DNA from: Antedon mediterranea
Lineage: Eukaryota; Echinodermata; Crinoidea; Comatulida; Antedonidae
Reading direction: 5' to 3'
Assembly (NCBI RefSeq): GCF_964355755.1
Contig: NC_092671.1
Span: 5,527,001-5,591,000, forward strand
DNA length: 64,000 nucleotides
Shown: piece after piece, positions 12,508 to 28,600 of the stretch
Layout of the letters: every line of letters starts with the position of its first letter
How positions within the stretch are numbered: position 1 is the first letter of the stretch
Notes under the pieces: model-generated
Seen by the model: only the letters and a program-made list of their open reading frames with translations
What the model was told of the DNA's origin: nothing
Database searches by the model: none
Translations under genes and position numbers: made by a program

Positions 12508-13507
12508 ATGTTATAATGGATATACAGCACTGAAATTTGGGTTTCCACTAAAAGGTTTTGTGTACGTAATTTATAACTATCAATCTTCTATCGTCTGGAA
12601 CTGAATGAAATAATCTGCATTTATATCAGCAATGAGGCATTGTGAAAGAGAAAACTGTATTGCTCTTAAAATACTTTACTATCAAAGACCATTACTGTGG
12701 CCCTGGTCATTTATTTGTCCATGTGTTAATTTTGTTGAAATATTTGCAATTGATAGGAAACAAAGACAAAGATTGTCTTGGCTCAGTGTGGAATTCAATT
12801 AGTATTCATACCTTACGAAATGGATAGCTGCAATAGAACAAGCTCTCAATAGTAGAATTTACAACGCATTGTTTACAATCTAACGACAACAATAGCGTAC
12901 CCTTAGTTTGACTTTGCATATTTAAAAAGAATGGAAAATTAACTAGGACTTGTTCAGGATAGTTTATTGACAAAGATTGTTTTTTGTTCTTTTTTTATTC
13001 TTTCTTTCTTCCTTGTTGATTGCAAGGTTAGAAATAATATTTTGAGTACTTTTTTACTATTTTTTCTATTAAAGTTTGAATTTGTTTCGGAAATGATCAA
13101 ATTTTAAATCGTATCTGACCTTGTGACCTATACCAGGACCTGCATTTACGTTGTTTTGTTTAAGATTCAAAGTAATTTATATGTTTTAAATCGAGCCCCT
13201 TTATAATATAATTCTACTGTTTCAGATACTGAGTTTAAAATCAACAGAATGCAAAAGAATGATTCTGAAGTCAGTCACTATTCATTCCTTTATATTTATT
13301 AGAAACAGAGTTTTGCCAAAATTGGTTTTACTTGCAAATCACATTTTTATTCAAGTCTTTCATTGATTATACTGTACTCTAACTTTATATAAACATAATA
13401 ATCATCAACTAATTGTGATGTTGCTAAGTATATGGTACTACTGTAGAATTTCTTAGTGTTATTATAGTTATTAATTTTATAATTATTATTGTTGCTTTTT
13501 ATTATAG

Positions 13508-13604
13508 ATGTTCGGTTATATGGATTAAATAGAAGAGGAGGCTTGGATGATGTTTCTAAGATAGAACTAAATGATGATGAAACACAACTGATTGTTGGAG
13601 CAAA
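13508..13604 (+). CDS. SEMA5: SEMA5 exon 1 of those found (start of Sema domain)
   Basis: Acceptor TTTTATTATAG precedes the exon and donor GTAAGT follows it. It enters in phase 1 and leaves in phase 2. The reading ends LNDDETQLIVGAK, the first Sema strand (compare LVVGARN in vertebrate class 5). The entry phase requires at least one earlier coding exon with the signal peptide. Confidence 0.88.
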
Positions 13605-16600
13605 GTAAGTCAATCAAATCCTTTAATACAGTTACAGTAATTGATGGGGACAGTCAATAAAATTATTATTGGGGTTTTTCTCCGAAACTTCGAAAACTGG
13701 GAGACAAATTACTTCTGTTTTTCTATAAAAGAGTTATGCTAGAGATTCTTGATTAAAAGAAACCACATCAAATGCTTTACAGGTTAATATAATATTAACC
13801 TGTAAAGATATAGTTCTGATAAAACACTTTTTAATTGTTTTTATTTACATGATAATTTAATTTTCAATGCACATGTTTAACCATTTGTGGTCAAGGTAGC
13901 CATAAAAGCAGCTATAAAATTAGAATTTTGAAGACTTTAGGCCAACATCCCGCAATAATTTTGTCAAAAAAGTGAACCATAAACAGAACTGATTTTCAAT
14001 ATAAAAACTATAAACATAAATAAATAGCTTCCGTTTATCATGTGCACTTTAATATTCCCCACTGTCTACAGTTGACCCTTGATATAAAAGGTCAATTTCA
14101 TCCAGACTGTCCTGGTCCAACTGTTCCATAACTTTTCATCTTGGCCATGACCACTCTCCCTTTTGTAATTACTGACTGTACTATAATCAAAAAGTTGTTT
14201 TGTTGTTTTTATTATCCTTTTGAGAATGTTAATATTCATCCAATCACCTTTACTCATGAAGACATTCCCAGCAATGTACTTACTCCCACTGTAACTGATA
14301 AATCATCTCTGTTAACAGGTGGTCACAGGAGTCAAAGTAAAGGGCACTCCCCTCATTGTGTTTAAAAGCTTTTTCCATCTGTTCTTTAAAAACAAATGTT
14401 GTAAAACTTAATTAGTGCATGGAGAAATAATTATTTCTTCATGATTAGTGCAAGTAATTTTGCTTTAATGTTTTGTACTTTTTCCAATTTCCGATGGTGC
14501 TGATTGATACATTAATGAAAAGTCAGGATAGCTTTTGTTGAAAATTGAATTTTAATATGTTTTGACCTTCAGGTTTAAGACCCATTAACAACTTTCTTTA
14601 AAAGCTAACATGTTGATGAGATATGTAAACGTACCAGAAAATGGAGTCATTCAAATAATTTTTATGGAATCAAACACTCGGAATCTCTGAATAATTCAGT
14701 TAGATAATTGGTTTATATTCACCAAATTTTCAAAGCACTGCATTTTTTTATCATCTTCCAGGATATTTTCATTCAATTGCTGATCAATTTGTTCACCCAC
14801 CCCATTTCTAGTTCATGGATTAGAGTTTGTAAATAAATGTTACCAACGAAATACATTTGACAAATTCTGGCCCTCTTTACTACAGTAGCAGTAGCATCAG
14901 TCGTGTTAGTATGTAAACCTACCATAATTCAATATAGATATCAAATGTGATAATTTTATTAAATGGTTTCCAACTACCAGTAATTGCAGTGTATTGTTGT
15001 ACATTATATGGTAATTGCTCTAAGTTATTTTAACTTGGAATCTTACTTCACATGCTATCAAAAACGCCTACACACGTACAACAAATTGTCTCCACCAAGA
15101 ATCTAACAAACTATGGGTACCACAGTTAGACTTGCCAATAATTGCGTCATTGATCATGTTACGTTGTTTGGTAATTGACTTAAGTAATTCCAACTTGAAA
15201 TCTTCTGTGTTATCTTTTCTGAGTACTGAACAGATTTACAAGAAATCAATTAGATCAGATTAGGCTGTATTCACTGCTGCTTTCTATTTACGGTTTGTTT
15301 CCTAGATTTACTAAAAACTTGAGTTGGGCTTGATCCAATGTCTCTGTTAGACAGATGCTACATGTCGTGCCAACACGTATTAACCTGGTTATAATTCTCT
15401 GCCTATAATTACCATTTCAAATTGAACTTGCGACATACCCCGACCTATTCACATACCACACTCGAATAATGCATATATTACTTAAGTCTTACATGAAACG
15501 AATGGATTATTTTGAATTGAATTAGATAATAGTTTAGTTTGATAGTTGATCGGATAATCCAGGGATTTAATCTCTATATGACTTGTGGATTAGTAGATGG
15601 TGTAGATATTGAAAAACAAACACCATGTTTTTACAATCACAAACAAATCAAGCTTTATATACTTTTACCATTATTCTTTGTTTCAATATTTTTCTTTTCT
15701 TAGGTCTGATATTTTGAAATTTGAATAATTTTAAAAGATAATGAATAATGCTTTATACTCCTACTTTTAAGTTTAATTTAATAAAAACCATTTTAAATCC
15801 CCTTTTTAAATCCCCTTTAAATCTGTTTTGTATTTCTCTTTGTTTATCACAAATTAGAAAAGAAAGGGGACACATTGTGTTAGAGAAAATAATTACCTTG
15901 TAACCTAGAACCTAATCATTAATCCCTAGATTTAATAAGTGATTATTTTAAATGTTATGAGATTAAAATAACACTTTAATTCTAGATGTAGTTGAATTCT
16001 GAATTGTAAAATAACAAATGCCTCTTGTGTTTAAAAATCAGCAGTCTTTATGGTATATGTCAATATTCACAAAAATGTATGTTGAGTGATTCAGATTTGA
16101 TCTCTGGACATTGGTTTTTTGCCCTAAAGATACTTTACAGTATTGTTATAAGTCTATATGTTAAAGTTGATGAGAGGTCAAACATACCCACCTGCAAACA
16201 TTTCTAAAAATATCCAAAAACTATACACCTGTGCTGGTATAATAAGAGGTTTGTAATGTCCAGTTCTCCTAAACAATATCAAATGTCAACTCAGGAATAC
16301 AGAAATAATTGTGTTCTTTCTCAATTTCTTTGAGACGTAAACCAGTGGTCATTATATCTTTATTTTTTTATTTTATATCATTTGTTTGGTTATGCTTGAA
16401 TTACCAGACTTTCAATTATTAGTTGAAATCGTTTGCTTTAAATATTAAACTGAATGTCAATACCTCCCCGAATAATCATCAGGTATCAGTTTAAGTTTCA
16501 ACTAAAGAAATGTACCTGAAGCTATGAAATGGATGGATGGAGTATTATGTTGGTACAATAATACCATAATTTGACATTAAAACTACATGCCCAAAGCGAA

Positions 16601-19600
16601 ACATAAACTTTAACTGAGTATTATTTTACTGTTTACTTATTATTTTTTTTATTTCAATAGCCTTTTATATGCTTGAAAGGTTTACATCATCCTCTAGTTG
16701 TCGTTTACCTTCATGAAAAAAAGCAAAATAATCATTAATGATAACAATGTAAATTAAGTTTTAGACTAATTACCAGACAGATAACAAATTATTCCTCGTT
16801 ATCTTAACAAGTATACACCTCACTACCTTTTATTTTTGTGTTAAATTAATAATATAATAACTAGTATGGATTAATAGAAAGTAGATTTTAAACGGTAGAT
16901 ATACCTTACAATGTGATTTATTTACGAATCATTAGTACACAGAAGACTATTTAATGTCTTTATACTTTCCTCTCTAATTGTTGTCATCTAATAGTAATAA
17001 TAATTCTAATGAGTTTAAATAGAGTAATGTACCAAATCATGCAATGGTAATACAGTAGTAGTAACTGAACTATACTTTTTGTTCTCTTTGCTTTATGCCC
17101 GTTTACGTATATTTTTCATCTGGTGATGTCAACAACTGTCTTTGTTAGCAAAAGATTTCTTTCCCACATTTCTTTTATTAATTTGATAAACATGTTTGTG
17201 GTTTGACTCGATGTTTTACTGAAAAACATGGTAACATTTTGAGTTATTATTGCTAAAACCAATCAGTCTCGTTGAGGAGAATTATCTTAGAAGACAGAAC
17301 CATAAATTATTAGTCTACAGTTTTAAATTGAGATTAGCGGCATCTTTAGATTCTGAAACATTCGCTAGAAATAGATTATCTTTTTTGAAATCAGCAAAGG
17401 TAAATTAACAACTAGATTGTTCGCAAGATCCTTGTATAAAAGCGGCTAGAGCAGCGACATGATTATCTACGTTCATTCGTTCATCTCAAGAAAGTTAATT
17501 TCTTTTTTACATTTGAATTGATGAGTCATATTTCATTGTGTCTATTAAAGTACTGTTGTATATGAAAATGCAATCATTTGTAATTTTCTTTGCAATAATA
17601 TGAAATTATTATTCATGTTGTTATTAGTATATGATGTCCATACATATAAATATAATATTAACGATATATACACTTAATACATAACGTTCTAATAGTTTTC
17701 TACTAAACCATGATGACATATCCATGATATGTAAGTGTTGAGTGAGGGTGTTGGGAGATGGGGGTAGTTGGGGTCATGATTGCAGTGTTTTACAGATGTT
17801 GAGAAATCCACCCTTGTTGTTGCAAAAGGCTACCTTTTCCTACTAAGAAACTTGATGAATCATAATTTTAGAACTCTGGTGTGCTGATACTGGTTGTACA
17901 AGTTGATTAGTCTTTCATTATTTTCATGGGATAACAAACATTTTTGCCTCTTTTTTTTCAGAGATTCACTACTACAATTGAATGCTTCAGATTTATCAGA
18001 TATACATGTAAGTACAATTATGTTTATTCATAAACTTTTAAAGAAATATTTCATACAAATGGGCCTAATATACTTTAATTAAATAATTAGATTGGTGGTT
18101 TTTAGTATTCATATGTATTCAGATTAATTTAAAACTTACATAATTTAATAAAACATTGAATTTCACTATTGTAGGTTTTGAAGTGGTTTTAAAATTGTTA
18201 AATCGTTTCTTGTGAAATTGAAGATTTGTTATCTTCTTATTGTTCAATGTTACTACAATATATGTTAATGTTATAGTTGCTATTTTCAGTTGAAAAACTT
18301 CAAATATTTTTGTGTTTCTTTTCAATCTACTTTCTTAATTCATATCAACAATCCATAACACGAGTTGAAAGAAATGTTAAATGAAACTGAGTGTACGATT
18401 GATTTTAATAAAGATAAGATGGTAGATCAATTTATGTTCTGGCAGAATACATTTTGCCTACCTCAAAGATTCCTCAGCGTCTACCAAAAATGATTACGCT
18501 TTCATCATAGTCTAGGTGGCTTAGGAAATCGTTGTGCTAAAAAGCCACTGGCATGATCATGTGACAAGGGGCTGCTGTAACGACTTAATTGTTGTTGACG
18601 TTCTTGTAAACTTGATGTTGTTAATAAACTGTTGATTAAATGCTATGTCTCCAAGATGTAGTCAATAAGCTTGGGAATAACCTTGGACTGGCATTCAACT
18701 TCATTTCCATTTTTGAAGTTGCTTTATTTAGCTTTTTTAGGTGTCTGGAACACGACATCTAGCAAAAAACTTTCAGCCAACTATCTTCCTTTCAGCTCAG
18801 TGTGCTTTATCATCATACTCATGTAACAACTAAAAGTATATAATCTTAGGTGGGAGTAACACATTGATAAACAGAGCTAGTAAATACAGCTACAGTATCA
18901 AATCATGTCTAAAAGAAACAACTGCATTTTTCATAAAGTTCGAAACTTGGTTTAAACTGGTTATTTGACATTGAATTTCAGTTGAATTTTAGGTATTTAC
19001 ACTAGTACTTTATAAACCATTTTTGAAAAATTCTGAAATCTTGTTACAAAGGTATTCTCCATTATAAAAGTACCGGTAGGACTATCCAATCAATGGTTTT
19101 TAATATCATGAATAGCACTCCAAAGCTTTTTGCAAATTAGAAAACGAGAAAAGGATTAGTGTTACAGGTATTAGGCAGCACAATGATCCTCTGGAATGTC
19201 TCAGATCAGAAATGTTGATATCATTAAACTCAAGTTATTGGATGTTGTTTTTTTCTGTCTCGTATTCTGCAATTCACTAAATAATTAGAATGAACTGCAG
19301 ACAACTGGTACTGGTACATACATTGACCCTAATTTGATGATTTGCAAATTCTTATTGGAAAAGTTCTATTTGTTACAAGTTTAATATAGAGCATTGGGTT
19401 TAAATAGGTTTGTGAAGATCTCCAGGTCTCTAATTGAAATTTTAAATCAAGTCAGGTATTTTCTTACCGGACGTTGCGTCTCTGCCATAGATATATTTAC
19501 CACAGTAAATACGAATAGGAAGGAACCTAATTGTATGGTTCGTATGACCGAGTATAATCCCACCTCTTAATTTAGGATAAATTTCATAAACGTAATTAAT

Positions 19601-22600
19601 ATTTGCCTATTCACATTTTCAAGTATTTTAACCATTGTTAAACCAGTATACTATCTGCAAACCCCACACCCATTCATCCATCAATATATTTTTATTTGAA
19701 AATGCTAAGAAATATTTCATAACACTTGCCGAATTTTATATATTCCGTAGTAAATTTAAATATAAATTTGTACTTTCATTGAAGATTTGGCAAATTTGTC
19801 AACAGCATACCAATTTTATGTGTTCAGTGAGAAAATTAAATTTAGTCATGTTTTAATTAGTAAAATTAGTTACTTTTCCTGCAGGATATATTTTTAGGCT
19901 ATAAACCTGGGGAAAGTCGTGTAACACCACACACATGGAAGTTTTTACTCCTTTCGGCAATTAATCAAACTCGTGTTAACAACCAATGATGGCTCCATAG
20001 GCTAATTTAAAAACACACAGCCAGACATTTTTGCTGACTTAGATTTCTATTGCAGTATATTATTCATTTTTTACTTTTTGGTATTTGATTTGATATTTTT
20101 GTGATATAAAAATTCAATACAAAATGCAGCAAAAGCTGAAAGCATTGTATGTACATACTAAAAATATAAAACATTAAAACATTATGGACAACACACACAA
20201 GGAAAATCAATACAATAGCTTACAATTAACTTTTTAACTACAATACAGTTTACTTGGAAGTCTATTAGTAGGCATTGCTGGTTTTGTAGCTCTGGGTGTG
20301 CCTCAACACTGCAAAAAATTTGAACCTCTTTAAAATGATATCCTATACACATCTTTAATATTTAATATTGCATGATAATTTACATCAATACATTATATAA
20401 TCAAATATACATTCTATACCACCTTATAAATAATATTGTGTTAATATGAGAATATCAAAAAAGACCAAAGCAGAACAACCTCCTCAAATTAAAGTCAAAT
20501 AAAATGTTCCCTTCACAGAAAATTAAAACTCAATTAAATTTGATTGAAGTTGTCAAAAATAAACTCTACAGTTGACCTGGTTTGAATTTTTTTTAAATTA
20601 GTTTTTTGCATAAATTATGACATGGGAGGATGTTGATCTAGTTAATGATATCTTTAAATTAGGCAACAAAGATTTTGAATATACTTCCTGTCCTGGTATC
20701 AAAATAGAAAGGTGCTATTAGGCATTAACACAGTGTCTCCCTCTAAGTGATTGTACTATATAAAACAGCAAATTGTGGATATTATCTATGAAAAAAGAAT
20801 TAATAAAATGATGCATTTATTTTTTTAATTGAAGTCCTTTGCGTGATTCTTTTATTTATACACTTCTTTTCTGATTTAATTTATTCCCATTTTTGCAGTT
20901 CAACCCAATTTGGATCTGTATCAAATATGCCATAATTAAAAACATTAAATATCTTGCATCTATCCTATTTAATTTACGTTTATAGCACTTGTCCTGATTC
21001 ATTAGTTAAGTGTTTTAACCGATTAAATTTTGACTTAATTTTAGCTGGCTCACAACCTATATCTGTTTTATTCCAGATTGTTGATTGGTCAGTTGATAGA
21101 TCCACCAAAGATGTATGTCGAAGTAAAGGAGAGTCTACCGTAAGTACATTATCAATAAATGTTTCTATTCTGGTGATTATAGTTTGATTCAGAGAATATG
21201 GCAACTTGTCATTAATTATGATGTAGAATGGTGTCCTCGCAGCGGTAGTCATGTGATGCAGTTTCAACCAGTCACATAGGCCAACAATTTGTTGTTGGCA
21301 ATTATACTAAGGGTGAATTTTATGAGGATCATGTATGGTAGAACCCCTATTAAGGGAACACCTTTGGACCAGAGCCATATGGACCTAGGGCCTACATGCA
21401 AGTCAGGATACATCAAAGCATGAACCAATACAAAAAACACACAAATTCACCCCTCTTTTTATACAGTATATGGCTCTCTGTGTGTTTTTGACACAAACTT
21501 TCAGAGACTTGTTCATCATTTCATTTGTAATAATTTGCCTTTATTATTTTAATATTCTTCATACCCTGTTCAATATATTAACAAATATATCCACGACACT
21601 TTATTATTTTATTTAGTCATCAAAGCATGCATTATGAATTGAAAATATTACATAATTGTTATTAATAGGACGTAGTTATGGGATGTTTCGTTCCAGAATC
21701 AATCAATCAAACTTTATATAGCGCACGCGCGCGCAATATTCTTTGCCGCAAGTACTTCTGTACGCTGTGCACATCGATATTTCACCGTAAAATGTGCAAT
21801 TACATTTTTTTAAATATAAGAAAAAGTTTAAAGTATTTTCTTGCTCCTATACTTTACATGCATTAACGGAGACAAGTTTGACACAAATTGATCTGCATAT
21901 CACGTGACTATAATCCAATGTCGTAACTCTTTATATATATGGCTCTGCTTTGGAAAAAATAAAGTGTCCCTTTAATAGGTGTATCCCTGAATAGGGGTTG
22001 GCTGTAGTGTTAAAACATATATTTCTCCTTGTTCATTTCATGGTAAAGTGAAAATAAGGTGGTGGATTCTACTGTATTCTTTTTCATATTAAGATTGCAT
22101 TCAGAAAAAATTTATATATTTTAACGTCTTCATGTTTTATGTCTAATAATATCAGCTTTCATTTTATCACTATATCAAGTAACATATATCTGTATTTACA
22201 CTTTTCTCGCAAAGTTTATAATGTCATCATAACTTGTGAAAGAAAACTATACTTCACGATTATATCTTCTTTCTGGTTCAGGAAAATTGTGGTAATTTTA
22301 TACGAGTTTTATTAATACAAGGAACATCTGTATTCGTTTGCGGAACATATGCATTTGCGCCAAGATGTGCCTGGAGAAATGTGAGTAGTCTCTTAAGACG
22401 ACCTTTTATATCTCTGTTATATGATTCTAATACAATCTATAATATAACTTCGTTCTATATTTTACAGAAGACAATAATTTGTTTAAGGTATCAGTCCAAG
22501 TCTCTTGTCGAAGCAACCTGCTTGCTTTTAGATCATGTCAGATTTGATTGATTGTTCGTGAAAAGTTTTTTGCTTTGAAAGTCTAATATCAATATAGATA

Positions 22601-25600
22601 ATCGTTTCTGGATCCAGTGCTTTAGGCTGTTAATGCTGCATATTTATGCAAAAAATCATGAATAAAATCTGTCTATTTCAGTACGTTAGGATCAGAAGCA
22701 CAAATATAGCCATAGTAAAATCCTTAGTTTTAGACTCTTTAGGCTAGTTTTAAAATTGGTGGCAACAAGGATTTGGGCCAATGAAAAGTTAAGCACATCA
22801 ACTTTCATTTAAGGTCTACCTTACTCTTCAGTTATACAACATACAATATAAGTAAGGCCTGGTTGAAACATCTTTCAGTTCACTAAATAGTAAAAGTATT
22901 TTTTATGTTATTTTGCTGGTGAAACTTATTAAAAGTGTATGTATTTATTGCTGGCCCAGCACAACAATCTCCACATTATTGATCCCAAACATGATCTTCA
23001 ATTATGAATATGTTTTCTTTTAAAATACTTATTGTTAGGCAAACGACATAACAAGAAGTCTAGGCCAGGTGAGTGGTGTTGCAAAATGTCCATACAACCC
23101 GCAACACAATAACACAGCAATTATCTCTAATGATGGGGATCTTTATACTGGAACTGTTTCTGACTTCAAAGCAAGAGATCCGTCTATATTTCGATCAATG
23201 GGACCCAGTCCGAAGCTGAGAGCTGTTGAATACAACTCTAAATGGCTTAGTGGTGAGTTTCAATTTATCTTTTTACAGTAGCTCTGTTATTATTTTACAT
23301 GTAATCTTTGTAAACAATAATTGCATAAGCCATAAGATATTTGGTATGTACATCATTATGAAAATTACAAAAATTAGACAGAAATTCCTAAGTTTTAGCC
23401 TGGGATCTTGTTATACTGACTTTAGAAATACATGTTTGCCATTTTATTTTGTAACTACAGTACTATGCTAATTATAGGCAAACTGGTTGTAATATATGTA
23501 ATGTTATTTGGGATAACTATGTTGATCTCAAAATGTCAACACTTTCCAAGAACAGGTGGGAAACACAATATTTCAATTAAAAAATATCTTGCATATAGCC
23601 ATGTTAGATACATTTAAAGCAGATATAAATGGTGTTTTTAGAAGAAAATAAGTTTTTTCTCCTACCGGTAATCATGCATATGCTACCATACTGCATTTTT
23701 ACCTGGAGATTGCTTTAAATTCTACCAAAAAGGAAATTGGAAGAGGGGAAAATTGGAAAAAAATCAAAATAACCTTTTGAGACCTGTGGCTATTTTAAAC
23801 ATGTGAATTTTAGTATCAAAGAAACATTTTGAAAAAGCTTGAATGTTTTGCAATCATAGCTTTTTAAAAAAAAAATATATATATTCTTAATAATTGATAT
23901 TAATTTTACATTTGAAAGATAGTTTTTAGCAGACATGTCTCCTTGATTTTGAATTAGAATTATACAATAATTTAAAAATAATCCTAAAACTCAACATTCT
24001 AGGCTAAGGTTCATTGCCATAGATATTATCTTATCAAAAGGGAATAAAAAATAACATTCAGGATATTCTATGGCATTTTTCAAATTTTGAATAAATAAGA
24101 AACAGACGTTTCAATCAATATGAGTTATTAGAGAAAAAAAAGTAAAGTTTAATATTTTTAATAACATACTGTAGTGGTGTTTCTACTTGTTGTTGTCTAC
24201 ACTATCAAACTAGTTTGACCAAAAAAAATGTTCCCAAATATGGTAGTGATATGCCCAAATATGGTAGTGATATGACATCATCATCATGTGTTTGATAGTG
24301 TGAAGAGAGCTTTAATCTTGCCTTCACATTTATTGGTTCAAATCTTCTCTCTAGACTGCAAAATATATAAAACTCTTTATAATTTTGATAGCACAATGGA
24401 AAAACTCTGGTATTATTTTACAAGAAGTGGTCATTGTTTGGAAAGTAGCCTGTACTACTGGTGTTTAGTAATATAGTAATACATTGTATTTTCTGTACAC
24501 TACTAATATACACCTTGTTTGTTTTGATAATTTATTGACATAACAGTATACCAGGTGCATTAAATATGACATATCAATATACAGTTTTCAACACCTGTAT
24601 GTCGCCAATTGGATCCAGAATTCAGCAAAGGTTACCTATAGGTCATCACTATGAATACTATTAATTCATTTGCGCATATCAATGAATTTACTATACTTTT
24701 ATTTGATTTCATTGTCTGTATCCATTTTTAAAATCCCTTGGTTGTGATTCTAAACAAGGTTTAGTATTTTATTTTGTATTTTTAGCTGGTAGAATTTGTA
24801 AACACTGTGTATTTAGTATGATTGTACAACACTGTACTTTGGTTATTTACAAAAAAGTAACCTAAGCTACTTTATTAGATCATAATTTCTGTAGAAGAGT
24901 TGTCAGTTTTCTCGCCTTCTTTCGATATATCTCCCCGGCGGGTATCATTAATTCCTGGGGTCTCATAAAAATTGCACTCTGTCAAGAGTGCTGTCATGGT
25001 GATCTGAAAGGAAATATTTAAAGAAGATGATTAAAGAGTGAAATTTATTTTTTTTACCAGGGGCGATTAGTTTTCTGCTACTTTATGTGGGAGAATGAGG
25101 AATTTTATATGGAGAATGTCATAGATTGATGGGCTATTTATTGAATGGAAAATAGTGCTCATAACAATTCTTCATTTTAAAGATCTCGTAAGAGAGACAA
25201 TTTATCATTGCGATGCACCGTCGATGTCATTTTCATATTGACCATGTTTTTATTATCTATTGTATCTTCATTTTCAGTTTCAAAATTCATCATTTTTTCT
25301 GTCATCTACAAAGCGATTTTAACAAAAATGAGAAATTTTGTTGATCCTTATAGAACAGTCAACTTTTGCTTGAGGCTACAAAAGTTCGATGAATTGGGTT
25401 TATACTCCAACCTTGACTCAAAAATATGAATACTGCTTTCATGCATATAACGAATAAAAGACTAATTTCTATGATTTTAAATTTCTATTATACACAGAAT
25501 GTGTGACATTAAAAAACTCTTGTCAAAGATCCTTCTTCTTTTAAATTTTATAATTCCGCTGCCCTCAGGCAATTTTTTTTCTCTTTTATATCAAACTTTC

Positions 25601-28600
25601 TCGTAATGGATTTACAAAAAAATGATTTAAAGTTCACATATGACAGAGACGTTGTCATACCAAGTTTACCATGCATTAAAAAGTATACAGCATGTCTCTG
25701 ACTTCATACACTTGTTAAAGTATAATAAAGAAAGAGAGAAACCAGTAGAGAACCAACCGCAGTTGAGATGGAAGAAGCTATCATAGTAACGTGACAAACA
25801 ATGTTTTTAAAAAAACTGTTTAACATCTACTAATCTCAATTACTTTATAATTTGTACTGTAAATATACTTCATATATATAAAATGTCATAATATCCTCTT
25901 TCTGTGCTTTTTACAAACAATTGTACCAATATTTAATATGGTTTGATAATGTGGTATGCTGTAATGGTAAGAAATTAGACTAGCATATGAGAGGCATTGG
26001 AGTCAAGACTTGTCGGCTATATCGCTTGTATCCTTAAAGTACTTGGTATACTATTAGAAAAAAGTAGGGGATAATCTCTGGTGTGATGGTAGACACTAAA
26101 CTGTGGGTTGCCTCCATATTCCATCAGTTTCCTGAGGACGAAATAATACATTTTGTGCCACAAACAATCAAATATTGTATTGAATTGTACATGCTGGTTT
26201 GGTGACCCATCCAGACAGCGATGTTACTGCTACACTATGAACTTTCTTATAATATATTAAGTATGTTACTGTAACCATTAAAATATTTGTTTTGTACCAG
26301 TTGATTACCCGCCATTTCTTTTCTTTATTTCAGAGCCGAATTTTGTATCTTCTTACGAAATAGGACCGTTTATATATTTCTTCTTCAGAGAATCTGCCAT
26401 AGAAGACAGCAGTTGTGGAAAGGTCAGTTCAACTCATTAATGTCAAATATTATTAGTCATAATATTTATGATAAGCGGCCACTATACAATATCTCATAGG
26501 ACATCGTCTCATTCTCTTCTGGTCATTTGAAACAATAACAAAGATATTAATTTAGTAACTCTTTCGCACTCTAGAGAGAGCGATGATTCTATATTAACAT
26601 TTTCACATGCTACAAACAATGGTCGATAGTACTGGCAGACCAATTTTGGTTCATATCATATCGTAATAACCCAAATTCCATGACCAACCCTACTACTTAT
26701 TTACTTAACGCCGTTTTGCCAAATAGTCTTCTGTTCTGCTTATTTTTGCTGTAAAGTTTCTCCAGAATGTCTGTTTAGTGCTATGTTTTTTTATTTTCTG
26801 TAGGGTCCGTTGCAGTTTTGAATTTTGTTGGTAGTGTGGTATTTGGATCTGGATATTAGTTCTGTTCTAGTATCTAAACTGACCCTACTAGAAATTTGTT
26901 AATTCTATGTTTAAGATAAATAATCTTAGCACAATAATAACAAAATTTCAATTAACCTAATTTATTTAATGTTAGATGTTCTTACAATATATTATTAATG
27001 TTATATAGTGTTATAAAACTTATACATATTTGGACGCCTACTTAATCTCCCTATGAGAGATTTTTACCTACCGATATTTACTATTTAAATACACAATCTA
27101 TTGCTGTTTTTTAATGTTTAACATTGAAATATATCAACAAATTAATAATGTTCTCTTAATAAACAAATGCATTGGCCGACAGGTAATTTGATATAAATGC
27201 TGAGAGACCGCTTGTTAGAAGGTGATGGATGAGCTAGAAAACAGTTGGTGTAGTTGTAAATAAAGCGTTTGAACAAGCTTGCCGCCGCCATCCACACTCA
27301 ACTTACTTGATTTGTTGCAAATTTAATGACATACTTAAATATATGTTTGTGGGGTGCCAATTTATACCATGACCCAAAAACACATGGTAGTATGAGAGTT
27401 TCATAAACCAACGTATGATGTTTTGTATAATTGATAATTAATAAATTAATTGTAGCCTAGGGATAAGTGACCTATTTTTAACATACAGCCTTCATGTTGC
27501 CATTAACCATTTCATAAGAATACATTTCTGGGTACTGTAATGAGTCTGTGTGATGTCATCATTATTTGTGTTGGCATTCTAATTACTTTAGGGGGGAAAT
27601 TAAAGGTAACTTTCAAGTTATAGATTCATGGCACTTTGTTAAGTTTTAAAGTGCAGGATAGGTTAGAAACAGTCATAGTTTATTAAAGATGTATTGTTCT
27701 CCCAAAAACATGAAAAATTAAGATTAATAAAATAAAATCGTACTTTTAATAGACCATTTTACAGTTTTAATGAAGTTATTCACTTTTGTAGAAAAAAATC
27801 ATTTCACTTATAAAAAGACAAAATAAACGGTTAATTTTAACCAAAAACTCATTGTCTGACAGACAATTTAAGTATTTTTTGCTTTAAAATTAAATTACAT
27901 TTTTTTGTAAATAGTTTTTTTTTTTCGATCCAGATTTTGGTCAAAGTGAATAACTATGTGACATTCAAATGACATATTCAACAAAAAATGTAAAAAAAAA
28001 AAAAATTAAAAAATATTTTTCATGTTAAATTATAAATTCCATTACCCTTTATCTGACATTTATGTGGGTCATAGATGTACATAATGGTTCATATCGTATA
28101 TTTTGTAATTATTTACGATTATCAACAATTATGGGTTTTTTGGGCATTATTATTGTGTTGGAACATAGACAGGAAGTAATTTTTCAACTTTTATACTGTA
28201 TAAAACCATACTGCAGTATATAACTACTTTTATAAATCGTAAATTATAAAAGTCATGATTTATTAATACATCATTTTTTCTTGTTACAGTCAGTTTACTC
28301 AAGAGTTGCCAGAATATGCAAGGTAATGTTTCAATATTTCATCATGTCATGATTATCTTTTAATGAATGTTATAAGATGTTGTAAGATGATACATAAGGG
28401 AGTAGATAGATGTGAACAATTACTGTGAATATGCAAGCAGACGACGGAAAGGTAGCAGACAACGAGAATCTATGATGATAATATATCAGTCTGGTTTTAA
28501 AAGATCAATCTTTAAATTGATAGATAGAAAATAGCTGTTATGTTACTTCCTAATGATTGCTTCTGTATCCAATGAAATTTATTTTTGGTCACAACAAATT

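Larger units (their letters stand above)
8096..13507. other. Noncoding sequence upstream of first recognised SEMA5 exon
   Basis: Probably intron or 5' flank. Holds the repeats listed at 9.9-12.5 kb. I searched for a signal-peptide exon ending in phase 1 and found none I could defend. Confidence 0.5.
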
